Positions 36,084-43,022 of a stretch of DNA of 64,000 nt are shown here, one piece after another; position 1 is the stretch's first letter; each line of letters starts with the position of its first letter. This DNA comes from Planctomycetia bacterium. GTDB taxonomy: Bacteria; Planctomycetota; Planctomycetia; Pirellulales; UBA1268. The stretch lies in the NCBI GenBank assembly GCA_026401035.1, contig JAPLNR010000061.1, positions 1 to 64,000 on the forward strand, given 5' to 3'. The notes beneath the pieces are model-generated. The model saw only the letters and a list, made by a program, of their open reading frames with translations. It searched no databases and was not told the origin of the DNA. A program made the translations under genes and the position numbers.

Positions 36084-36953
36084 TTACAGCCGGCAGTTCG
36101 CGATCTCGGTCTCGATGATCGCCGACGCGCCGATGGCTTCCAGCCGCTCCATGATGCCGTGCGCCTCGCCCCGCCGCACCATGGCCCGCACGGCACACCA
36201 CTCGGGATCCTCGAGCGTGCTTACCGTCGGCGAATTGAAGCCGGGCGTGATCTTCTCGGCGTCGGCGAGCCGCGACCGCGGGATGTTGTATTCGAGCAAC
36301 GAGTAGCTCCGCGCGATCACCACGCCCTCGAGCCGGCGGACGATCCGATCGGCCGTCGCGGCGTCGGCGACGTGGTGGTTTTGCACGAGGACCGTCTCGT
36401 AGCGGCCGATCTCGTCGATGACGCGGAGCCGGTTGGCAGCCAGCGTGCTGCCGGTCTCGACGAGGTCGACGATGGCGTCGGCCACGCCGAGCTGGATCAT
36501 GATCTCGACGCTGCCGGAGAGCTCCACGAAGTGCGCCTCGACACCGCGCTGGGCGAGCCAGGTGCGGGTGATCCGCGGGAAGCTCGTGGCGACCCGCTTG
36601 CCCGCGAGCTGACGGGCATCGGTCACCTTCGAATCATCGGCCACGCAGAGGGCCAGGCGGCAGGAGCCGATGCCGAGGTCGAGCCTGTGAACGAGCGGGG
36701 CGCCGCTCTCGGCAACGAGATCGGCTCCGGTGATGCCGAGATCGATGGCGCCCTCGGCGGCGAGCACGGGGATGTCGTCGGTGCGGAGAAACGTCACCTC
36801 CACCGGCATGTCGCGGCAGCGGGCGAAGAGGCTCCGTTCGGGCCGGCGGAAACTCACGCCCGCGTCGTTCAACAGTTGTGCGGAAATCTCGGCGAGCCGG
36901 CCCTTGCTGGGTAGCCCGATCCGCAACAGTCGCTCAGGTGGCTGGTTGGTCAC
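36084..36953 (-). CDS. hisG: ATP phosphoribosyltransferase, long form
   Basis: 289 residues, the length of the long (regulatory-domain) HisG. Residues 10-215 form the catalytic part: LRIGLPSKGRLAEIS, DLGITGADLVAESG, RVATSFPRITRTWL, ELSGSVEIMIQLGVADAIVD and LVETGSTLAANRLRVI. The C-terminal ACT-like domain (about 220-289: GFNSPTVSTLEDPEW, AIGASAIIETEIANCRL) senses histidine in long-form enzymes. It begins histidine synthesis by joining ATP and PRPP. It follows hisE with 21 bp between, so the first two histidine steps are encoded together. Confidence 0.95.
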   Translation of the reverse strand: MTNQPPERLLRIGLPSKGRLAEISAQLLNDAGVSFRRPERSLFARCRDMPVEVTFLRTDDIPVLAAEGAIDLGITGADLVAESGAPLVHRLDLGIGSCRLALCVADDSKVTDARQLAGKRVATSFPRITRTWLAQRGVEAHFVELSGSVEIMIQLGVADAIVDLVETGSTLAANRLRVIDEIGRYETVLVQNHHVADAATADRIVRRLEGVVIARSYSLLEYNIPRSRLADAEKITPGFNSPTVSTLEDPEWCAVRAMVRRGEAHGIMERLEAIGASAIIETEIANCRL

Positions 36954-36974
36954 TGGAATGATCCCGAGTTTGCG

Positions 36975-37325
36975 TCAGTCATTGCCCGGCACGGAATTGT
37001 GACTGCCCCGGGCGGCCTTCTCGTCGAGGCCGGAGATGCCGAACCGGCGGGCCAGTTCGGTTTCGACCTGTGCGAGCGGCAGGCCGCGGCAGGCGAGCAG
37101 CACGAGCGTGTGATAGAGCAGATCGGCGGCCTCGGAAATGACGCGGTCGTCCGACTCGCCAGCAGCGGCGGCCACCAGTTCCCCGGCCTCCTCCGTCACC
37201 TTCGCGCCGATCGCAGCCACGCCTCCGGAAAGCAGCCGGCTGGTGTAGGATCGTGCCGAGGGCTCGCTTTTCCTTGAAACCACGACGGCTTCAAGGCTTT
37301 CGAGGGTTTCTCCCAGACGACGCAT
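36975..37325 (-). CDS. hisE: Phosphoribosyl-ATP pyrophosphohydrolase
   Basis: 116 residues, MazG-like helical fold. Motif GAKVTEEAGELVAAAAGESD gives the metal-binding EExxE pattern, followed by VISEAADLLYHTLVLL. It hydrolyses phosphoribosyl-ATP, the product of HisG, to phosphoribosyl-AMP. It is upstream of and co-directional with hisG. ATG 37325 is only 3 bp from the first in-frame ATG of miaA on the other strand, so one of the two genes probably begins further in. Confidence 0.92.
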   Translation of the reverse strand: MRRLGETLESLEAVVVSRKSEPSARSYTSRLLSGGVAAIGAKVTEEAGELVAAAAGESDDRVISEAADLLYHTLVLLACRGLPLAQVETELARRFGISGLDEKAARGSHNSVPGND

Positions 37326-37328
37326 TCC

Positions 37329-38309
37329 ATGGCTCCCGACCGCACACCCATCCAGTTCGACGGCCCCGCCGGAGCGGCCGGGCCCGCGGGGCCCACAACT
37401 CTAGCATGCCCCGGCGGCGGTGCAGACCGGCCTGCCGGCCCCGTGCTGGGGACCGACTGCTGGATCCTCTCCGGCCCCACGGCCGCGGGAAAAACGGCCC
37501 TGGCGCTCGATCTGGCGGCCCGGCTCGATGCGGAAATCGTCAGTGTCGACTCGATGGCCGTCTATCGGGGTCTCGACATCGGCACGGCCAAGCCCTCCCC
37601 CCGCGAGCAGGCCCGGGTGCCGCATCATGTGATCGACGTCGTGCCCCCGGGTGAGCCCTACAGCATCGCCCGCTGGCTCGCCGACGCCGCGGCCGCCCTG
37701 CACGCAATCCGTGGCCGCGGCCGGCGGATTCTCTTCGTCGGTGGAACACCGCTCTATCTGCGGGCGCTCCGCGACGGACTCGCGCCGCTGCCCGCCGAAG
37801 ATCCGGCGTTTCGCCGCCAGCTGCTCGACGAGGTCGACACGCATGGCTCGGCCGCGGTCCACGCGCGGCTGGCCACGATCGACCCGGTCGCCGCGGCGCG
37901 GATTCACCCCAACGACGTGAAGCGGATCGTCCGCGCGCTCGAGGTGGCGCACACGAGCGGGCGGCCGATCTCCGCCGCCTTCGCTCCCGATCCCCACCCG
38001 ATCTTTGACACGCAGATGCTGGTCGTCGATCTCCCCCGCCGGCTGCTCGGCGAGCGGATCGACCGCCGTGTCGAGCAAATGTTTGACCGCGGCCTCGTCG
38101 ACGAGGTGCGGCAGGCAGCCGCCCAGCCCGGCGGCATCGGCCCGACGGCCCGGCAGGCGGCCGGCTACGCGGAAGCCCTCGATCTGCTCGCCGGACGCCT
38201 CTCCCTCGCTGACGCCATCCGCCTCACGCAGCAGCGCACCCGACAACTCGCCAAGCGACAGCTCACATGGCTGCGGAGTTTCAAAGGAGCGGTCTGGATC
38301 TCCGCCTGA
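37329..38309 (+). CDS. miaA: tRNA dimethylallyltransferase
   Basis: 326 residues from ATG 37329, but the first 38 or so are low-complexity (GPAGAAGPAGP) and unlike the family; GTG 37443 would give a normal length of 288 and leave about 117 bp of divergent promoter. Core motifs: P-loop LSGPTAAGKTALALDLA, DSMAVYRGLDIGTAKPS, HHVIDVVPPGEPYS, FVGGTPLYLRAL and DVKRIVRALEV. It attaches an isoprenoid group to A37 of tRNAs reading UNN codons. After the stop a 0.8-kb repeat-rich spacer follows. Confidence 0.94.
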   Translation: MAPDRTPIQFDGPAGAAGPAGPTTLACPGGGADRPAGPVLGTDCWILSGPTAAGKTALALDLAARLDAEIVSVDSMAVYRGLDIGTAKPSPREQARVPHHVIDVVPPGEPYSIARWLADAAAALHAIRGRGRRILFVGGTPLYLRALRDGLAPLPAEDPAFRRQLLDEVDTHGSAAVHARLATIDPVAAARIHPNDVKRIVRALEVAHTSGRPISAAFAPDPHPIFDTQMLVVDLPRRLLGERIDRRVEQMFDRGLVDEVRQAAAQPGGIGPTARQAAGYAEALDLLAGRLSLADAIRLTQQRTRQLAKRQLTWLRSFKGAVWISA

Positions 38310-38369
38310 CATGCCCGAAGACCGAGACAGGCTCAATTCTATTCGGCACGGTTCTTACACCCCGAGGAG

Positions 38370-38642
38370 GACAGGCTTCAGCCTGTCATCCCCTTGCCTG
38401 TGCCGCTCACCCGCATTGGTCGCCGGCGGCAGAAGTCTCCTTCGCGCTGCATTTTCTCCGCTGACGACCTACGGAGCTGCCGACCCCAGAAGGTCGAAAA
38501 TGCAGACGCTCGTCGAGCTTCAGCCGACCGACTCCCCAGCAGGTGGGTCGGAGACCACACTTCCGTGGCTCCGAGCATGTCACCGCCAGCGAACAATACG
38601 GCATGTCAGCACATGCAAGGGCATGACAGGCTAAAGCCCGTC
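38370..38642 (+). mobile_element. MITE-like element B bounded by inverted palindromes
   Basis: The left end GACAGGCTTCAGCCTGTC (38370-38387) and the right end GACAGGCT-AA-AGCCCGTC (38625-38642) bound 273 bp. The core 38409-38541 matches copy A (28468-28600), and its outer parts match element C in the opposite orientation. It has no coding capacity and an internal CTGCATTTTC / GAAAATGCAG stem (38447-38456, 38496-38505). No clear target duplication is visible. Confidence 0.6.
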
Positions 38643-38710
38643 CTACTTTCCGGACGGCAAGCGCCGTGCCGAACAGGATTGAGACGGGCTCGCTCATATT
38701 CGGCGTGGGA

Positions 38711-38853
38711 GGCTTCGGGCTCCCCATGCCCCGGGAGCCGGCGTTGCTGACAAGCGGAGGCATGGATGCCGAAGCGCAGTCAGCATCGAGTGAGCGAAGG
38801 GCAGGATGCCCGCAGCGAACGTCCGGCGACGGGGCACGGGGAGCCCGAAGCCG
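38711..38853. repeat. Dispersed repeat family Q, copy 2, with about 40-bp imperfect inverted ends
   Basis: Left end 38711-38749 (GGCTTCGGGCTCCCCATGCC then CCGGGAGCCGGCGTTGCTG) is an imperfect inverted copy of the right end 38813-38853 (CAGCGAACGTCCGGCGACGG then GGCACGGGGAGCCCGAAGCC). The inner 60 bp share CAGCATCGAGTGAGCG with copy 1. Confidence 0.7.
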
Positions 38854-38902
38854 GGTTGGGCGAGTTGAGGCACGACAGACTGAAGCCGTGCTCCGCGGCC
38901 CG

Positions 38903-38943
38903 CAGCGAACGTCCGGCGAAGGAGCACGGGGAGCCCGAAGCCG
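38903..38943. repeat. Extra right-end module of repeat family Q
   Basis: Starts CAGCGAACGTCCGGCGAAGG and ends GAGCACGGGGAGCCCGAAGC, almost the same as 38813-38853. It is a solo end or the remains of a second element. Confidence 0.7.
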
Positions 38944-38946
38944 AAA

Positions 38947-38970
38947 CCGGGGCGGACCGAACCGCCCCGG
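38947..38970. terminator. GC-rich perfect hairpin
   Basis: CCGGGGCGG (38947-38955) / CCGCCCCGG (38962-38970) with loop ACCGAA. No T-run follows on either strand, so termination is uncertain. Confidence 0.45.
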
Positions 38971-39125
38971 ATGCTAGCAACGGGCGTGCTAGCACTCGAT
39001 CTTGGGGGTTGCCGGCCGGTCCACCACAAAATCAGAAAAATCCTTGCCTTGCGTCGGCAGGTCGCTAATTTCGGCCCCCGGCGGTCGGCACGGATGCCGG
39101 CACGACGCGTATCAGGAGGATCTTC

Positions 39126-39872
39126 ATGGCAGCCAAGCCCCTTATCGGCATCAACACCGACTACCGTTCCACCCGCAAGGAGCACGCAGCGCTTTCGTTC
39201 GTCGCCGCCGGTTACTACGACGGCATCACCGCCTCCGGTGGCATTCCGGTGATCCTGCCACCGCTGGCCGACGAGGAAGACGTAATCCGGCTGCTCGACC
39301 TGCTCGACGGCGTGGTGATGGTGGGCGGCGCCGACCTCGACCCCCGCCGCGACGGCTACATGCCGCACCCGGCGGTGCGGCCGATGGACACCCGCCGCGA
39401 AGACTTCGACCGCATGCTCGCCAAGCACATCTGTGCCCGCCACATGCCGGTGCTCGCGATCGGCAGCGGCATGCAGCTGCTCAACATCACCGAGGGCGGC
39501 ACGCTCTTCCTGCACATCCCCGAAGATCTTCCGAAGGCGATTCCCCACAAGGATCCGATCGACCAGTCGCACCGCCATGCCCTGCTCGTCGAGCGCGGCT
39601 CGGCGATGGAGCGGGTCTACGGCGACGGCGAGATTCGCGTGAACAGCATGCACCACATGGCGATCGACGACGTGGCGCAGAGCTTCAAGGTGACGGCCCG
39701 GGCGCCGGACGGCGTGATCGAGGCGATCGAAAGCGCGGTCGAGGGCTGGGTCGCGATCGGCACGCAGTTTCATCCCGAAGCGGAGAGTGCCTCCGCGCTC
39801 GACGTGAAGATCTTCGAGGAATTCGTGGTGGGCATCACGGGCGAAGTGCCCGAAATGCGGCTCGTGGCCTAA
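39126..39872 (+). CDS. C26-type glutamine amidotransferase-like protein without catalytic Cys
   Basis: 248 residues; ATG 39126 follows AGGAGG at good spacing. The fold is that of gamma-glutamyl-GABA hydrolase/class I amidotransferases: IGINTDYRSTR, YYDGITASGGIPVILPPL, GVVMVGGADLDPRRDGY and the closing GTQFHPEAES with catalytic His and Glu. The nucleophile elbow, normally GICRGMQ, is AIGSGMQ here: the Cys position is Gly113. Classical amide hydrolysis is therefore unlikely; it may bind a ligand or use another chemistry. Neighbours are a repeat-filled spacer and a convergent methyltransferase, with no pathway context. Confidence 0.85.
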   Translation: MAAKPLIGINTDYRSTRKEHAALSFVAAGYYDGITASGGIPVILPPLADEEDVIRLLDLLDGVVMVGGADLDPRRDGYMPHPAVRPMDTRREDFDRMLAKHICARHMPVLAIGSGMQLLNITEGGTLFLHIPEDLPKAIPHKDPIDQSHRHALLVERGSAMERVYGDGEIRVNSMHHMAIDDVAQSFKVTARAPDGVIEAIESAVEGWVAIGTQFHPEAESASALDVKIFEEFVVGITGEVPEMRLVA

Positions 39873-39887
39873 CTATCGCATCCGGCG

Positions 39888-40535
39888 TCAGGCCGGATGT
39901 GTGATCCGATAGATCTCGACAGCAGGCCCGTCGGTCGCGCCCCGCGGCCGACGGGCCTTTGTCTTGACCACGCCGAGGCCGGCGGCACGGCAGACGTCCA
40001 TGAAGCCCGCGGCCCGCGTACGGCAGGGATCGGCGACGAGGGCCTGCCCCCCGGGGGCGAGCGTGCGGGCGATCACGCCGGCGAGCGCCGCGGCATGGTG
40101 CGACTCATAGAGCACGTCGGCGGCCACCACGCGGTCGAACCGGCCGAGGTCGGCGGGGATGTTGCGCCAGTCGAGCACGCGGGTTTCGATGGTCGAGATG
40201 CCGTTCTGCGCCGCGTTGTAGCGGACGCCCTCGAGTGCCGGCTCCTCGTAGTCGGTGGCCGTGACCGCGAAGCCCGCGCGGGCTGCCACGAGTGAGGGCA
40301 GGCCGAGGCCACAGCCCAGTTCCAAGAGCGAGTGGCCGCCGCCGGGGAGCGTGGCCAGTTCCTCGCCCAGCACGATCGCCGATTCCCAGACGTCGGCCCA
40401 GTAGGGGATGCGTTCATCCGCATCGAAGGCGACGAGGTCGATGAGCGACTCCATGTCGGGTGGCCGCCAGATGCGGAGCGGCTTTCCATCGATCTCGATC
40501 AGCCGTTCCACCGGCGAAAATCGCTCGAAACCCAT
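39888..40535 (-). CDS. SAM-dependent methyltransferase (METTL21-like)
   Basis: 215 residues from ATG 40535, which has GGAGGG about 7 nt upstream; the GTG at 40556 is less likely. Class I methyltransferase: motif I LLELGCGLGLPSLVAARAG (about 72-90), acidic residue at the end of strand 2 (TATDYEEPALEG), motif DRVVAADVLYE and a late GGQALVADPCR. The YWADVWESAIVLGEEL segment resembles the protein-lysine/nicotinamide methyltransferase-like group. The substrate is unknown. It is divergent from glgB, with overlapping leader regions. Confidence 0.82.
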   Translation of the reverse strand: MGFERFSPVERLIEIDGKPLRIWRPPDMESLIDLVAFDADERIPYWADVWESAIVLGEELATLPGGGHSLLELGCGLGLPSLVAARAGFAVTATDYEEPALEGVRYNAAQNGISTIETRVLDWRNIPADLGRFDRVVAADVLYESHHAAALAGVIARTLAPGGQALVADPCRTRAAGFMDVCRAAGLGVVKTKARRPRGATDGPAVEIYRITHPA

Positions 40536-40739
40536 CTCGATCCCTCCGTCGCCCACTCTGGCCGCAGAGACCGCGCAATCGGCAGAGTTCGCCGCTCGGC
40601 GCAGTCATTTGGGCGGCACGATACCATGTGGCACGATGATCCCGCTGCCGCTCCATCCCGATGCCCGCTCAGGACGATACGACGCCCACGGGGAAAAACC
40701 GCCGGCCGCCGGCCGGGGCTGCTCCCCCGGGGGGGAATC

Positions 40740-43007
40740 GTGTCGCTGCCAAACCATGAATGGGCCATCACTCCCGGAGAGTGGTCGGCGCTGCTTTCCG
40801 GACGGCACGGCGTTCCCGCCCGGCTGCTCGGCCCCCGCGTGGTCGGCCGCGACCCGGTCCGCGGCACCCTCACGCAGCACGTCCGCGCGTTTCTGCCGCA
40901 AGCCCGCCGCGCCTGGGTCGTCTATGACGACTCCGCCGGCATGCGCACGAGCCACCCGATGCGCCGCACCCACCGCGCCGGCATCTACGAGGCGATCGTC
41001 ACCGCGGCCGATCGCTGTGGCGGCCAGCCGGCTGCCGCCTACACGATCCGCGTCGACTCCCCTCCCGGCGACGGCACGATCGGCGGCCGCCACGAACTCC
41101 ACGACCCTTATGCGTTTCCCACCATGTTGACCGACTACGACCTGCATCTGCTCGGCGAGGGCCGCCACTGGAAGAGCTACGAAAAGCTCGGCGCCCAACT
41201 CCACTCGATTGACGGTGTTGCCGGCGTGAACTTCGCGGTGTGGGCGCCCAACGCCGACAGCGTGAGCGTGGTCGGCGATTTCAACGGCTGGGACGGCCGC
41301 CGCCACCAGATGCACAAGCGGATCCCGTCGGGCGTCTGGGAGCTCTTCATTCCGGGCGTGCGGACCGGCGACACCTACAAGTTTCGCGTGCATCACGACG
41401 GCACCCATTCCGATCGCGCCGATCCCTACGGCTTCGGCGCCGAGGTGCCGCCCCGCACGGCGTCGCGCGTGGTCGATCTCGGGCATTACCAGTGGCGCGA
41501 CGGCGACTGGATGGCCAATCGTGCCGCCCACAACAGTCTCACGGCGCCGCTCAACTGCTACGAGGTGCATCTGGGCAGCTGGCGGCGGCCCGGCGACAAC
41601 CCGCAGCGGTGGCTCTCCTACGCCGAACTCGAGCGGGACCTCGTCCCCTACTGCGTCGAGATGGGCTTCACGCACGTCGAGTTCCTGCCCCCCACGGAGC
41701 ATCCGCTCTCGGCGAGCTGGGGCTACCAGACGATTGGCATGTTCGCCGCCACGAGCCGGTTCGGCTCGCCGCAGGACCTGATGTCGCTCATCGACGCCCT
41801 GCACCGCGCCGGCATCGGCGTGATCATCGACTGGGTGCCGGCGCACTTTCCCCGGGACGGCCATGGTTTGCGGCGCTTCGATGGCACGGCCCTCTACGAG
41901 CACGAGGATCCGCGGAAGGGCGAGCATCCCGACTGGGGCACGCTGATCTACAACTACGGCCGCAACGAGGTCGCCAACTTCCTGGTCTCGAGCGCCCTGT
42001 TCTGGCTCGATCGCTACCACGTCGACGGTCTGCGGGTCGACGCCGTGGCCTCGATGCTCTACCTCGACTACAGCCGCAAGGAGGGCGAGTGGGCCCCGAA
42101 CTGCTTCGGCGGCCGGGAGAATCTCGAGGCGATCGAGCTCATCAAGCAGTTCAACGTGCAGGTACACAGCCATCACCCCGGCGTGCTGACGATCGCCGAG
42201 GAGTCGACGGCCTGGGCGGGCGTCTCGCGGCCGACCTACGTGGGCGGCCTCGGCTTCAGCCTCAAGTGGAACATGGGCTGGATGAACGACACGCTGCGCT
42301 ACATGCGGCACGATCCCATTCACCGTAAGTACCACCACGACGAGCTGACGTTCAGCCTGATCTACGCCTTTCACGAAAACTTCGTGCTCCCCTTCTCGCA
42401 CGACGAGGTGGTGCACGGCAAGGGCTCACTCCTCGACCAGATGCCGGGTGACCTCTGGCAGAAGTTCGCGAACCTCCGCCTGCTCTACGCCTACATGTGG
42501 TGCCACCCCGGCAAGAAGCTGCTCTTCATGGGCTGCGAGTTCGGCCAGTGGCAGGAATGGAATTTTGACGAGAGCCTGCAGTGGCATCTCTGCGAGTTTG
42601 ACAGCCACCGCGGCCTCTCGAAGGCCGTCGCCGACCTCAATCACCTCGTGCGGCGCGAGCCGGCCCTCCACGAGCTCGACTTCGAGGGCCGCGGCTTCGA
42701 GTGGGTCGACTGCCACAACTGGCAGGACAGCGTGCTCGTCTTCATCCGCCGCGCCGCGAACCCCGAAGACTTCCTCATCGTCTGCTGCAACTTCACGCCC
42801 GTTCCCCGGGCCGGCTACCGCGTGGGCGTGCCGCATGCGGGCGTCTACGACGAGGTCTTCAACAGCGACTCGTCGTTCTACGGAGGCAGCAACGTCGGCA
42901 ACGCCGGCGGCCTGCACACGCTCGCCGAGCCGCACCACGGCCGCGAGCACTGCGTCTCCCTCGCGATGCCCCCGCTGGCCACGGTCGTGCTCAAGCCGCG
43001 ACGGTAG
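40740..43007 (+). CDS. glgB: 1,4-alpha-glucan branching enzyme
   Basis: 755 residues from GTG 40740 (G-rich ribosome site directly upstream), close to the usual GlgB length; the frame is open further upstream but unlike the family. An N-terminal domain is followed by CBM48 (VNFAVWAPNADSVSVVGDFN) and the GH13 barrel: MGFTHVEFLPPTEHP, IIDWVPAHFP, DGLRVDAVASMLYLDY (nucleophile Asp about 431), EEST acid/base and PFSHDEVVHGK. The C-terminal beta domain ends TVVLKPRR. It makes alpha-1,6 branches in glycogen. No other glg gene is in the window, so it is a stand-alone copy. Confidence 0.95.
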   Translation: MSLPNHEWAITPGEWSALLSGRHGVPARLLGPRVVGRDPVRGTLTQHVRAFLPQARRAWVVYDDSAGMRTSHPMRRTHRAGIYEAIVTAADRCGGQPAAAYTIRVDSPPGDGTIGGRHELHDPYAFPTMLTDYDLHLLGEGRHWKSYEKLGAQLHSIDGVAGVNFAVWAPNADSVSVVGDFNGWDGRRHQMHKRIPSGVWELFIPGVRTGDTYKFRVHHDGTHSDRADPYGFGAEVPPRTASRVVDLGHYQWRDGDWMANRAAHNSLTAPLNCYEVHLGSWRRPGDNPQRWLSYAELERDLVPYCVEMGFTHVEFLPPTEHPLSASWGYQTIGMFAATSRFGSPQDLMSLIDALHRAGIGVIIDWVPAHFPRDGHGLRRFDGTALYEHEDPRKGEHPDWGTLIYNYGRNEVANFLVSSALFWLDRYHVDGLRVDAVASMLYLDYSRKEGEWAPNCFGGRENLEAIELIKQFNVQVHSHHPGVLTIAEESTAWAGVSRPTYVGGLGFSLKWNMGWMNDTLRYMRHDPIHRKYHHDELTFSLIYAFHENFVLPFSHDEVVHGKGSLLDQMPGDLWQKFANLRLLYAYMWCHPGKKLLFMGCEFGQWQEWNFDESLQWHLCEFDSHRGLSKAVADLNHLVRREPALHELDFEGRGFEWVDCHNWQDSVLVFIRRAANPEDFLIVCCNFTPVPRAGYRVGVPHAGVYDEVFNSDSSFYGGSNVGNAGGLHTLAEPHHGREHCVSLAMPPLATVVLKPRR

Positions 43008-43022
43008 GCCGCCTGTCTACCG
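43002..43022. terminator. Weak shared hairpin between glgB and the convergent chaperone gene
   Basis: CGGTAG (43002-43007) / CTACCG (43017-43022), 9-nt loop, overlapping both stop codons. There is no T-run. Confidence 0.3.

Larger units (their letters stand above)
38310..39125. other. 816-bp gene-free spacer rich in repeats and hairpins
   Basis: It holds element B (38370-38642), repeat Q copy 2 (38711-38853) with an extra right end (38903-38943), a GC hairpin (38947-38970) and two TGCTAGCA palindromes (38972-38979, 38987-38994). I find no supported gene. The strong ribosome site AGGAGG just before 39126 belongs to the next gene. Confidence 0.75.

Noticed and set aside
38310-39125. tRNA genes or a structured RNA gene in the long spacer
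   Set aside because: I saw no T-loop/CCA-like pattern; the hairpins belong to dispersed repeats.
40605-42416. 603-codon minus-strand open frame over glgB
   Set aside because: Shadow of glgB, which has all GH13 motifs.
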